Shown: positions 38,762 to 50,897, counted from the stretch's first letter. The stretch: 64,000 bases of DNA from Talpa occidentalis (GCF_014898055.3 NW_023601433.1:44573876-44637875), one strand, 5' to 3'. Notes: generated by a model from the sequence alone, not told the origin. Numbers and translations: made by a program.

Positions 38762-39078
38762 GGGCCTCCCCGGTGGCGCAGCGGTTGAGCGCTGGGTTGC
38801 GAAGCTGCCCGCGGCCTCTGCGGCGCCGGTTCGATTCCCGGCTGCTCCCCGGCCACCGGAGGAGGGTCCCACATGGCGCGCAGACCTCTCCTGCCGCCCA
38901 CTGCTCCCCTCAGCAGTGTACTTCGGTCCTTCTGCCTGCTCTGCTCCCCGCTCTGGCTCTGGTGAATTCTCTCACCCTCCCGTGCTTCTGACTGTACCCA
39001 GTGCATGTATAAACAAAACAAACAAACAAATAAATAAATAAATAAATAAAACATGCCTCTATTTAAAAAAAAAAAAAA
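38762..39078 (+). mobile_element. tRNA-derived SINE, youngest subfamily, perfect TSD
   Basis: Nearly identical to the copy at 36345 in head and body, with intact CpGs. Its tail is longer, with a CAAACAAACAAATAAATAAA stretch and a second A-run. The target duplication AAGAATCCACTGAC is identical at 38747-38760 and 39079-39092. Confidence 0.95.
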
Positions 39079-40136
39079 AAGAATCCACTGACAAATGTCC
39101 TTATACTGGTCATTTCACTAGCTGCAGTTTGAAATTTTTTAACAGAATTGCAGGTTTTTTTGTGCTTTGGTGAAAGCTGAGGGAAATAGGCTGTATTATA
39201 CCTTTATTATCATCAGCAACATCATTTTGAGATGAAGCAGAGTCATCCCTTCATTCTTATGCATATAACTTAGATTCCCAGATTACCATGCATTGGGAAA
39301 ATATGATGCCTGGAAAATATTTTTATGTCTTTGAAGAAAGAATTAAAGAGATAAAAAATTATTTGTAATTGAAGAGTTGGTTAGGTCATTTCTACCAACC
39401 ACCAAAGGAAATTATTATGTTTATAATATCTCTGTGCTTTAATTTTTCACTGCACATTTATCAGGTTGTTAGTGCCGTAATAAACTAGAAAGTTGTACCT
39501 GTTCAGACAGCAAATTCTTGAGGCCTCCTCCCACCTTGAGGGGGATCTCTGAGTTTCTGTTTGATTATAAGAGAGCATTCTGAAAACTCATTTGTGATTG
39601 TCTGCTATTGAACTTCTTGATGCTGAGTAATTTGAATTTTACTATTTTGAAAGAAGGAATCATAGCAAACAATTACCTGACTCTTATGTTATTCTTGCAA
39701 CTAACTGAAATGTTATTTGATTACCTGATTTAGCCCAGACTGTATTTATAAATAATGTTGATGACAAGATGGAAGCCATAGTTCTTGATTTAGAGGAGCC
39801 TGACCTTAGCCAGAAGAGACTCATCAGTGAACCCGCAATTAAGATTATAAGGGGAAGAACTGTGACAGATGTGGGTGTGGAGGTGATGGCTAGGGTGACA
39901 CAGAAAGGTTTCTTTGCTCAGATGTGAGGTAAGGGTGGGAGATGTACTGGGAGTTTCCTGGGGTGGGTATTGCTTGATTCTGTGGTATAAATTCTTGTCA
40001 GTCGAGTAGAATAGGAAGGCCAGGTATTCAGAGAAGAAGAGCAATATGAACAAGGAGGAGTCATGAAACTTTATGACAATTTGGGGGAACTGGAGATGAG
40101 CAGAGGTAGGAGAGGATAGATGAGATATAGGCAATA

Positions 40137-40405
40137 GGGCCTCCCTGTTGGCTCAGGCGGTTGAGCGCTGCACTGTGAAGCTGTTGGCAACGCAGCCTCT
40201 GCAATGTGGGTTCAATCCCAGCTGGCCGGTAAGAATCCCACATGGCGCAGCAGACCTCTCCTGTCTCACCCGCTGCTCCCCTCAGCAGTGTATTTTGTCA
40301 GTCTGCCTGTTCTGTTCCCTGCTCTGTCTCTGGTGAATCCTCTGACCTTCCCACACATCTGGTCTGTACCCCAGCTCTTATATAAATAAAATAAATTTAA
40401 AAAAA
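40137..40405 (+). mobile_element. tRNA-derived SINE just upstream of the SIPA1L2 acceptor
   Basis: Older-type copy: head GGGCCTCCCTGTTGGCTCAG, B box GGTTCAATCCC, tail TATAAATAAAATAAATTT. Target duplications AGATATAGGCAATA (40123-40136) and AGATATAGACAATA (40406-40419). The right duplication ends 54 bp before the exon start at 40474 and about 22 bp before the branch-point match. Confidence 0.92.
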
Positions 40406-40440
40406 AGATATAGACAATATTTAGAATGTACAGAACTTGA

Positions 40441-40473
40441 CTGCTAATGGCTATTTTCTGTCTTTTAATTCAG
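40441..40473 (+). promoter_or_regulatory. SIPA1L2: Splice acceptor and branch point of the first coding exon
   Basis: A good branch-point match (TGCTAAT, 40442-40448) is followed by a pyrimidine-rich stretch and TTTTAATTCAG ending at 40473. This is why I treat the upstream 40 kb as intron and expect a non-coding first exon outside the window. The bases just after the AG are GTGAAGTAAGT, which themselves resemble a donor. Confidence 0.8.
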
Positions 40474-40732
40474 GTGAAGTAAGTGCTGATGACCGGATGT
40501 CTTAAGGAATGCTCTTGAAAAGGTCGGAGTTTACAAAATTATAACAACTGAGAAGCAAATTGGTTTTGGAGAAATCATACTCCGACAATGTTGTTTGCTT
40601 TTGGTTGAAGAGAGAAAATCGAACTATAAAAGAAGCCTTTATCTTTGCATTTAAGATAGCATTATAAATAACGATGTAATTACATTTATATCAGTCTTCT
40701 TGTGAGACAAGGAGTTTCTTGCCTGGATAGAC
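40474..40732 (+). promoter_or_regulatory. SIPA1L2: 5'-UTR portion of the first coding exon, with five uORFs
   Basis: Sequence between the acceptor at 40472-40473 and the start codon. It contains five upstream ATGs, all closed before the main start: 40489-40518 (9 codons plus stop), 40497-40505 (Met-Ser-stop), 40509-40544 (11 codons), 40588-40608 (6 codons) and 40674-40679 (a minimal ATG-TAA start-stop). The first three overlap in different frames. Such uORFs usually lower or condition translation of the main frame; that effect is inferred here, not shown. Confidence 0.8.
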
Positions 40733-42209
40733 ATGAGTGACCCCAGGCAATCACAGGAAGAGAAGCACAAACTTGGCAGAGCCTCGACAAAGTTCAAGGA
40801 CTCTCCCAGAATCATGCAATCTGATGATTACTTTGCTCGAAAATTTAAAGCCATGAATGGCAACATGGGACCCCCCACTTCTTTAAATGCCTCAAATTCT
40901 AGTGAGAGTGGGGGCCCAGCTAATGGTACCCCAGCAGTACCCAAGATGGGTGTGAGAGCTAGAGTGTCAGAGTGGCCTCCCAAAAAGGACTGCTCCAAGG
41001 AGCTAAGCTGCAAGGCACTATGGGAAAGCCGGTCTCAGACCAGCTATGAAAGTGTCGCCTCCATCATGCACAATGGGCAGAATGACCAGAACGATGGGCA
41101 GCAGGAGGAGCCACTGGACCTGGACTTTGTGGAGGCTAAGTACACAATTGGAGACATCTTTGTTCACTCTCCTCAAAGAGGACTTCACCCCATAAGACAG
41201 AGAAGTAATAGTGATGTCACCATCAGTGACATCGATGCTGAAGATGTCTTAGACCAAAATGCAGTGAACCCCAATACTGGGGCTGCTCTGCACAGGGAGT
41301 ATGGAAGCACATCTTCCATAGACCGGCAAGGCTTATCTGGTGAAAACTTTTTTGCTATGCTCAGAGGGTACCGCGTTGAGAATTATGACCACAAAGCAAT
41401 GGCCCCGTTTGGGTTCCCTGAGTTTTTTCCCTGTGATCCTACCATCTCCCCCAGCCTTCACGCGGCAGCACAGATTTCTAGAGGAGAATTCGTCCGCATC
41501 TCAGGATTAGACTACATGGACAGTGCCCTCCTGATGGGGAGAGACAGGGACAAGCCTTTCAAGCGGAGGTTAAAGTCAGAGTCGGTGGAAACCTCCCTCT
41601 TCCGAAAGCTGCGAACGGTTAAAAGTGAACATGAAACTTTCAAGTTCACATCTGATCTGGAAGATGGTCGTCTTGAGAGGGGCATTCGCCCTTGGAATTG
41701 CCAGCGATGTTTTGCACATTATGATGTCCAGAGTATTTTGTTTAACATCAATGAAGCTATGGCCACACGGGCTAATGTGGGGAAAAGGAAGAACATAACC
41801 ACAGGGGCTTCAGCGGCCTCCCAGACTCAGATGCCAGCGGGCCAGGCGGGCACCTGTGAGTCCCCATTGGGGAGCAAGGAGGATCTCAACTCTAAAGAGA
41901 ACCTGGATGCTGATGAGGGTGATGGGAAAAGTAATGACCTTGTCCTAAGTTGTCCCTACTTTCGAAATGAGACCGGGGGGGAAGGAGACAGAAGGATTGC
42001 TCTGTCTAGGGCCAACTCCTCATCTTTCAGTTCGGGGGAAAGTTGCTCCTTTGAATCTTCTCTCAGCTCTCACTGCACAAATGCGGGCGTCTCTGTCTTG
42101 GAAGTGCCCAGAGAAAACCAGCCTATTCACAGGGAGAAAGTGAAGCGCTATATCATAGAGCACATCGACCTTGGGGCCTACTATTACCGCAAATTCTTCT
42201 ATGGAAAAG
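40733..42209 (+). CDS. SIPA1L2: SIPA1L2 first coding exon (residues 1-492 plus first base of codon 493)
   Basis: Encodes the N-terminal third of SIPA1L2, a SPAR-family Rap GTPase-activating protein of the neuronal synapse and cytoskeleton. I recognise it by near-continuous agreement with the mammalian SIPA1L2 N-terminus as I know it (begins MSDPRQSQEEKHKLGRAS); the paralogue SIPA1L1 starts quite differently. Visible landmarks: the SPAR-family motif VPKMGVRARVSEWPPKK at residues 69-85; a basophilic phosphosite-like RQRSNSDVTISD at 155-166; REYGSTSSIDRQGLSGENFF at 188-207; a CxxC pair (C323, C326) inside a conserved block at 317-342; a conserved SCPYFRNE block at 406-413; and the start of the region preceding the Rap-GAP fold (KRYIIEHIDLGAYYYRKFF, 471-489). 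Much of 1-310 is Ser/Asn/Gln-rich and probably disordered. The ATG has G at -3, and an in-frame TGA lies at 40703-40705. The exon ends AAAG|GTAAGG after one base of codon 493. Unspliced read-through would add five residues and a stop at 42226. Confidence 0.97.
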
Positions 42210-42399
42210 GTAAGGAGGAGCGTTGAGCATGGATGTGTGCATGGGCATCATTTCTTCAGGGCAAATTGCTTTGTGTCACCGTATCCAGGACCATAGTCTA
42301 CTGGACTTAAGCTTGTTCTCTGTCATGGACCCTTGTTTCTGCCAGACTAATCCCTTCTTTAGAAATCCCCCAATTTCCGGCCCTTGCTGATTTGTAATC

Positions 42400-42600
42400 C
42401 CCTATGTGGAAATGCCTCCTTTCTTTCTCTCTGCCAATTTGTGAGCATCACAGATGTCATATGTGATTTAGATTTAGCCCTTTCAAGATGTCTTCCCTAA
42501 TGAACTCTGTCCCTCTCCCATTCCTCTGAATAATCTCTTGTTTTGTTGACAATGGATCATTCTGTGGGGCTACCCGCTCCACTCACCCTGCCTTGTCTTT
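42400..42600 (+). mobile_element. L2-like relic
   Basis: CAAGATGTCTTCCCTAATGA followed by CTCTGTCCCTCTCCCATTCC resembles the L2 3' region. Heavily decayed. Confidence 0.3.
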
Positions 42601-44104
42601 TCTGTACTTTCGCTTACATCTTTTCAATTGTATGTCTGCACAGCTCCGACTGCATTGTTGGAGGTATTGGAAGTGTGAAATGAATCTTGGTTGAAAGCAT
42701 TAGCATGGTAGACAAATTTAGTTTTCTTGCAATGCTGCAAATGGACTTAAACATTAAGATACAAATAATTCTTTAGTGTTGTGGTCTTAGAAAAGCTTTA
42801 ATCATATGGGAGATAAATTATATTTACTTTTATTAATCTCTTCAGACTGGGAAGGCACCTTCACCAGAAGTCACGCGGTTGAATCCTCAGTCTTTAAATA
42901 AATCCTCAATTATTCCAGGGGTCTGAGAATTCACTCTGCTAGGAGACCTACAGAGAAAGGCTCCACACACATGACAGTAACCCAAGCCAAGCGAAAACTC
43001 TCAGGGTAGCCTCTCACTGCCTCCTTATTGGGGACAACTTATCTCCTTTCCTCCAAACTTAGGACTACAGACTTTTCAGGACTGTATTTTTCTATCTTCA
43101 GTTCCATCTGCCATCCCTTCAGCCTATTCCAAGTATCATTTCCTCAGGTACCTAACCAAGTGGAGGGGGATACAGTCAGTCCCAGGGTACTTCTCCTGTC
43201 CTTAAATGATTCTGCCACTTCTGTGGATAATTGTGAGCAGGCTGAGCTTTGAATTTATTTAGTTTGGATTTTTATTCTCAGAATGCTTACTTGTAACCTT
43301 CAACTCCAGTTGTTTCTTTACTGTGGTGGTTTGAGGTCACTCTAGCCACTCTCAGTACCTAGAAACTTTTTATTGATTTTCTATGGACTACAGGCTTATA
43401 AGAATGTGTTACAAATAAGTTACTTAAGTTACAAATGCTAAATTAAAAATTTGGATTTTGCTCCATTTTTGCATCAATCCAGATTTAAAACAGTTGTCCA
43501 TAATTATAATATTATGAAATTATATAAGTCAGTGGAAAACGATTATGATGTTGGATAAGCAGTAGGCTAAATAAACAGGCACTTGCATTGCAACCGGTCA
43601 CGTAGTTTCACTTGCCTTCCTGTTCCCATACTGATAACATAATGGAACTGAATTAATTTTGTCAACAGGTCTTGGTTTCCAAGCTGTGCTTCCCCTGTCC
43701 CGAGTCTCACTCCTGGCTTCTGGTGAGCATCGGTATTACCATTGTGAGCTCTAGCCTTCTAGCCAAGGAGCTCCAAGAATCTCAGACTTTCTTTTTAGTC
43801 TACGTTGTAAAACAACTCATAACCCTCGTGGCTGTTCATGCAGGGGGAGCACATGATAAAATGCTGCCCAAAGATGCTCTCTAAGTATAAGCTAGTTATT
43901 TTTGGAAGGGAGACCATGGAGAAACACACTTCTTAATTAAGATTTTTTTTTTAATTGATGAAGCCATAAATGTCAGTGAGAACAGTGAAATCCTCTCTTA
44001 GAATTCTACCCTGAAATCCTCAAGCAGTGAGTCATGCTGACTGAGTTTTGTAAACAGTCTGAGATTTACCCTTTCAAATACAAGGAGATAAAAATGACAT
44101 GTGC

Positions 44105-44128
44105 GTGTGTGTGTGTGTGTGTGTGTGT
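44105..44128. repeat. (GT)12 microsatellite
   Basis: A GT run after GTGC in the intron following the first coding exon. Confidence 0.95.
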
Positions 44129-47098
44129 TTACATGCATAACATGTAGAGATTTACGTCTACATTCAAGTGTATATGAAACAACAGCCTGGTGTTTTCTGC
44201 ACCAAGGGTTGCCACCACTTGATCCTTTAATATTCTTAGGGTTTGTTGTATGAAATGATTTTAGGTCACTCGATTCTGTTCTCTTCACTGCTTTTTGTGT
44301 TTTTTCTTGAACTCTTTTAACTTTTACTTCCTGATAATGTTAAAGAGTTGTCTGTGCAGGGTTTATAGCTTCCACTTATCCTAATTTGCTACTTAGAATT
44401 TTCTAGGGCATTGGAAATGACATCATCAAATGTGTATGATTTGACTGTGAAATAAAAATAAAAAAGCTCCAAAGAAGATTCAGAGAGCAGATGCCCCAGG
44501 GCTAAAATGTGCAGAGATATAGACATACAATTTGTCAGTACAAGGATGTGGGCTCCGTGTCTGGTTCTGGGCTTTGTTGTGGATCTGCATGTGGAATTCA
44601 GACAGCTGAATTCCACACTACATTGCAGAGCCTGCAAAAGGAAGGTGTGAGGCAGTGATCTCCAGGGTCGCTTTGTTGCTCTTGTTCTGTGATTCTCTGC
44701 TATGGAAGATGTGTTGTGCCAGCTGATAGGAGTGGCCAAGTGGAGCTAGAATAAGACAGAGTCCCAGCCCCTCCTTTTTCTCTGCAATCATGAATTGTGC
44801 CTGCTTCTCCTATATTTAGCTCTTCCCCTTTGGGCCTGTGTGACTTAAATGCACTTGGCCACAATAGCATCTGCTGCTGCTCAGGCTGGCCTCTTTGTAG
44901 AGGCTAAAGGCAGAGGGGGTGGCAGCCCAGAATCCCTATGGCCAGGCCTCCTATAGTGTGGAGCTGCAAACTCACACCCTGGCTTCACCCACTGGGCCTT
45001 TCATTTTCAAACACATCCCAAGTTGCAGGAACATTGTGTTTAAAGAGAGGCTCTGGTAATGGCACAGAGATGGTGTTTTTGCTGGTGGCTTTTTTTCTTC
45101 TCCTTTTTCTCTTTTTCTATCATTCAATTTTACTCTTTGGAAACAGGCTTTTAGGGATCTTTTGATACTTTCTAGAGTGCTTTCCTCCCCCGCCCCCCAT
45201 CATTCTGCACTGTTCAGTGTGAAACTTCATTTTCAAAGGATTCATATGGCTCCCAATAGCTGGGAAAGGTTTAAAATAAAGAGTTTTAATAATGTGGTTT
45301 ACTCTTTATTGGGTAGTTAACATGAAATGACTGTTCTTTATGCCGAGGTGTATTCCTATGACACATAGTCATTGGAAAGCTTTTAATAACTTCGCAAAAG
45401 CACATATGCAGGGGAGTGGCTTACCGCAGTCAACTGTGTAGCAACTTCACTTGTCTAGGCAAATCCTTCTGTGGCCTTCACTGAAACAGCTTTTGAAAGG
45501 ACAGTGGACGGTGCTTAAGTGGTCGATGCTCCACAGTGTTGCTTACTTCCCTGGTGATGAACAAGAACAGAGGAACTCCTAACAAAATTGCGATTTCCCT
45601 TTTCCCTGAGCTTTCGGTTTGTGAGCCAGGCTGTGAAGAAGGGTCTCATACAGAGTTTCCATTGCACTGCAGAAGGCAAGGGCTTTGCCTTCTTCAGGCC
45701 TCACTGGCACTAGGACTGCTGGCCCCTGCCGTTTGTCCATGCATGGCCAGAGCCAGTACTGACTGGATCAGCAGAGCAACACTGTGGGTTCTTGCCTGGT
45801 GATAAGAGCTTGTACTTCTTAAGAAGTTATGCACTAGAGGGCTCTTCAAGAGTTCAAAAAGTGTTTTATGCCTTACTTAAGGTCACATAGATGAGAATAG
45901 CTCTTAGAAGGCTAAGTTAGTCTTTTTTGGGTAAAGATCGGTCAAACTAGGAAAGATAAAGCTGGGCCTCTTTGGTGACTCACAAGCGAAATGAAGTGGC
46001 TGCATTGTTATCTGGGCCTTTGGGAACAAAAACCATTCTGGTATTGTGGGAAAATATGTTCCTCTGAATGCAGGGGGAGAGTACTCAGATTGATGATGAT
46101 ATGCCCTTTTTATTGTTTAGAGTTTTTAAATGGCTTATAGGTGTTATATGATCATTAAAGGAAAATAAGAAAGGGTAGAGAAGAAGCAACAACAACAAAA
46201 AGAAATAAAATCATCCCTATCCAGAAGAGACAATCACCCGAAACTTTCATCTTTATCCTTGTAGGCTTTTTCTGATGCAAATAAATTTATGTAAATGGCA
46301 CCTACTCTTGCCATGGGTTGCTTTGGATGACCATCCTTCCATGTCATTATGTATAGAGCTGCATCAGCATTTTAAGAGCCATTGTCAATTATCATTATCT
46401 GCTGTGGTGCATGGGGCGATGCCACATATTTACCAACCATGATCTGGACAGACGAGTTAATCATTACATTTGCTTTATAAAGAGAAAAACCTATCAATGT
46501 GATAGAAGCACTGTGATGAGGGGCCATGTGTTTCTTGTGCTCTTAGATGTAGTACTCCTAAAAAGCCACTCATGTCAATGAATGTCATTTTAATAAATAC
46601 TGACTTGATGTTATATATATAATTTTTAATTGCATAAAAGTTAGAACATTGTAAAAGCTTGAGTTACAGTCTCCCCCTTCACTTGAATGTGGTCTGTGCT
46701 GAAGTGACTCACTTGCAAAGGAATGACTATGGAAAGAGAGGGGGCAAATAATTCTGCAGTTGAGGATGTTGGCAAACACTCCACCAGCCTGGTGATCAAG
46801 GTCAACATAACAGCGATAGGTCATATGGATAATTATTATTCTCAGTATAATGGGAATGGGATTTCTGGGGTCTTCCTCACCAAACCCAGAACCTCCACCT
46901 GATTTAGGGGAAAACACTAAACAAATGCCAGCTGAGTGGCATCCCACAGCATCCCTGCCCAGTACTCCTCCAAACCAGCCTGGTCCTCACAGACAGAGGA
47001 AGTCTGAGGACCTGTCACAGCCTAGAAGATTCTAAAGAGATGGAGAGTAAATGTTATCTCTTGTCCTGGATGGGATCCTGGCAGAAGACAAAGGGCAT

Positions 47099-47155
47099 TA
47101 GTTTAAAAACTAAGGAAATCTGAATGATTTCCTTAGTTTAAAAACTAAGGAAATC
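47099..47155. repeat. Palindromic micro-duplication
   Basis: The 14-mer AAACTAAGGAAATC occurs at 47107-47120 (+), 47126-47139 (inverted) and 47142-47155 (+). The outer copies are part of a 22-bp direct repeat with period 35. Confidence 0.95.
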
Positions 47156-48619
47156 CATGAAGTATGGACTTTAGTTGATAATAAATATCAAAGTTGGTTC
47201 ATTATTTGAACAATGTGCCAAAGCAAAATATGGTAACAACTAAGAAGACTGGGTAAGAGGGCATAGAGAACCCTACTATCTTTGCAGCTTTTCTATAAAC
47301 TAAAAGTATATTTAAATAGTTTCTTTAACATTTTTAAAAGTACTTAACATTTTTAAAAGATTTCTCATATCTTTAATCCTTAAAATAAGAAAAAAATAAT
47401 TGATACACAATTCTTGAAACAAGTCTACCAAAACAAACCATAGGACTCCTATAAGCATTAAGCTATGTTTCAAATATAACAAAACTGACAAATGTCAGTT
47501 CCCATAGCCCTTCTCGGTGAGGATTTTTCTCAAACTTATCGTGAGGAAGCTTGGCATTGTGAAGCTTTACAATTTATTCTTCTTTTCTATCTTTGTTGAA
47601 ATGCACAAAGACATCCCCTTTAAAATCTCCCTGAAATTTGCACGCTAAGATGAGGTAACTGAGAAGCACTTTGGATGTCCTTGGTCCTCTGGCTCCCAAA
47701 TCTCTGCTGAACTGTCGAAAGAAGGTCTTTATGTCCCGCTCATTTCTTCTTGGGATTTTCTATAACAAGTCCAAGAAAAGAAACCTGTCATTGAGAAAAT
47801 CTTTGTAGAGGAACTGAATTGGTTTTGTGGGGTAGATTACGGAGCGTATTTGAAAAGACTGTCTCAGTTCACTCCCCTCTGGCCTGATGCTTTAGGGGCG
47901 CTGATGTTTGCGGTTCTATTATGTGCCTGTGATTTTCTTTCCTCTCTGTATCTTATAAAAAGAATACGCCAGAGAGAACTTCTTTGATTCCTTCTTCCCA
48001 TCATAGTTTCAACAAGACTTCTGGGGTACGGGCAGATGCTTAATCTTTTCAAAAAGATTGGGACATCCCACAAAATAGTTTTTAGTGGCTTCTGAGTAGA
48101 TGAGGTCTTCAACAAAAGCCATATCCCAAATGTAAGGGTGTTTCGAGCCTGCCCTTTCCAAAGTCTATTTCTGCCCCCAAATCCCAGCCCTTTCACTTTG
48201 AAGCCCCTTGTGTCTGTGTCCCCTCTCCCATGCTCTACCCATAAAGAAATTCCTCTGTGGGATCTACAGCATCTCCTGTTCTCTCAAAGGCCTCCTTTCT
48301 GTGAGAATCTTCAAGTTCACTATTTAATTAACCACTGTCTTACCAGGTCTATGTAGATTTTCACCCTTCTCAAACAGTAAGCTTTGTGATTAGTCTTTTA
48401 ACTGAAGAATAGTATCTGCACATATATCTGCTAAATGAATAATAATAAAAAAAAGATTCTTGTAGAATTTGTGTAATGGCCCTCTAGCTTCATGATATTG
48501 CTATTTGTGGCTGGGAGCTTATTTGTCTGCCTGTGGGGAGAAGTGTCTATCCATTCTGATTACAGTTTTTGGTGACTAGTGAGTGTGAGCATAATTTCAG
48601 GCAAAGGACCCAGGCCACT

Positions 48620-48800
48620 CTGAAGCAAGGTTTCTAGGTTTATCTCCCAACTCAGTTTTGGGCCAAGTCCTTGAACTTCTTTTTGTCTTTATGAATCCAC
48701 AATAAAAATGGGATAATAACACAACTATCTCCCATAAAAGGTGAGCACTGCCTGTCACATAGCATGCACCACTACCCAAGTATTCAGAAATAAATGTATA
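48620..48800 (-). mobile_element. MIR relic
   Basis: GGGCCAAGTCCTTGAACTTC, TTTGTCTTTATGAATCC, AAAATGGGATAATAACAC and TGTCACATAGCATGC match antisense MIR order. Confidence 0.6.
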
Positions 48801-50149
48801 AGACATTTTGGTCTCAAAAGAAACGGCTGGGCACACCACTGGAACAGCATTTAAAAGGTAGCACTTAATTTTTATGGTTAAAAGATGAAGAGAGGAAAAA
48901 GTAGAGTGAACCATATGGTAGGGCAAGCCCCAGAGAAGGTGTCTGGTGAAGTCTGCCACTCTGTTCCAAACACAGCCACTTAGGTTTCACTAATGTGGCA
49001 GTTGTGGGTGGGCGTGTACCCTTACATATCAAATGAACCCGCTGCTGGGCCATGCATGGCTGCATTTGCTTTGAATTTCATGCCTGGTGGCTTCTTTTTT
49101 TTAGCCCCCCTGGGTTTATACAGTCACTGAAGAAAATTAATAGGGAACTGGACACTATTAAATTCATACGGGTGAACTGAGTACAACCTAACAATAGTAC
49201 TATTCTGAGATACAAATTCCTCCCTCTGTGGACATAATCGACACTGTTCTTAACCCCTCCGCCCCACCAGTATGGCCCCCAAAGACAGAGCTCCCATTGA
49301 GGTACAGGGGCTTCTAGCAGGAGAAATTACCCAGCTGCACATGAACTCAGCCTTGTTGCTTCTCGCAGTGTGGATTCCATGGAGCTGAGGGTGGAAAATG
49401 CTCAGGCTCATTCTCTCTTGTACAGTTGCCCCAAAGGGGAGGTCACAGTTCCCATCTACTACAGTGTTTTAGGAACTTGTAGGAGACTGTTTGCTACTTC
49501 ATCCTGTTGACCCTTTGGCCCCAAAAGTCTTCAATTAGCTCTGGAGGAAGAGGAACTAATGCTCTGTTATTCCCTAGGAGGAAGAATTAATATTAATTAG
49601 AAATTAATTCATTAGAAACAGTGTAATACTTCTCTACTGCTTGACTGATGTCGCAGTTAATTGGGCAGACTTCCTTGCACTTTGCTACTGGTTCAGTAAG
49701 TAGGAAAGCAAGAGTGTTTGGAAGCTTAGTAAAACCTACCTACTTGTCTTGGATTTTTGCAGTTCCAAAATTTATTTCAGTTTGTCCTGCTTAACAAATA
49801 AATGACAGCTTGACAACCATGCTCCCTGCTCCTCCCTCCCTCTAGTGACTTCAGCTTTTGTGCACTGCGACCTTTCTTGGTCTCATAGTGTTTTCTTCCT
49901 TCTTCCCATTTTGTAGCGAACAGTACTAAAAATTATGGATTATTAAGGGAAGCCTTTGATGGGTACCTTACTTCTCCAGGCTTCTATTTTCTATACAGGG
50001 TCTCTCAAAATAATGTCTTTGAAGAGACCGTCTTTTTTATGTTCAGGACAAATGCGTTGTCTCATCTTCAACTCATGTCATTTTACCATGCATTGAGTTT
50101 TGTAATTTAAACCTTTACAAGAACTCCCCTTGAGTTGTTTTGCATAAGA

Positions 50150-50310
50150 GCACGCCAGCCCGACAGCCTAGCTGTGCATCCTAACTCTGTCACAACACAT
50201 TGTGACTTTAGGTCATTCAGGTTCTAAATGGCAGTAGCACCGTCTACAAAGTGGGGATGATAATAGCACTGCTGCCTCATAGGTAGGGAGAATAAAATGA
50301 GTGAATTTAG
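50150..50310 (-). mobile_element. MIR relic
   Basis: CCTAACTCTGTCACAACACA, TGTGACTTTAGGTCATTCAG, AAAGTGGGGATGATAATAGC and GAGAATAAAATGAG match antisense MIR. Confidence 0.6.
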
Positions 50311-50897
50311 GGAGGAATGTTTAACATGGTTCTTTTCATGCAATGCTTCCAGTTTTTCAAGCTTAGTTAATACTTGGTTAAATTTTGGTCAGAGGAGTCT
50401 TGGACAAAAATGCATCGTTTTCCTCATTGTGGTAATTTAGTAATTTAATCCATGAAATATTAACAGACCCTTTTAGGTTTCCTGAGGTTATCTCATGACT
50501 GTTTACATTATTGTCTATAAAAGGTGGTCCTATTGTTTTATTCTTCCATTCATTCATCCAGTATCCTTGCTCACTTTTTCTTTATAACTCTGAGAGCTAT
50601 GAACAGGGAAGGTGACTTAAAATGCAGATGCGTAATTGTTTGGGGTGGAGGGCATTTGTGAGGTGAAAACAGATGCATCACAGGTGGGCGTTTAGTGAGC
50701 ATTTTTTGTGAAACTGAAGTTATTTTTTTGGAGATGTGTTGGGTTCAGAGAGTGGGGTCCTAGGGTTCACTGGGAAAATTTTCGCCAGAGCTCCCCTTTC
50801 ATTAACACTGGTGAGTTTCTCAGGTGAGTTTCTCCACAAAACAGATGTTAATTATCCAAAAGGGCAGGTTTATTATAGAAAGGGAGAGAAAATGACA

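Larger units (their letters stand above)
1..40473 (+). other. SIPA1L2: Probable 5'-UTR intron of SIPA1L2 (3' part)
   Basis: No exon, CpG-island promoter or recognised gene is visible over this 40 kb; the open frames are short and none shows protein-family motifs I know. The interval is filled with unique AT-rich sequence and the repeats listed separately. Because the first coding exon begins with an acceptor, this stretch is best read as intron. Part of it could be upstream of the transcription start, since the first exon was not located. Confidence 0.65.

Noticed and set aside
42210..42229. Read-through of the first coding exon giving a 497-residue SIPA1L2 form
   Set aside because: The donor AAAG|GTAAGG is strong and the next exon completes codon 493 exactly, so the five extra residues are intronic.
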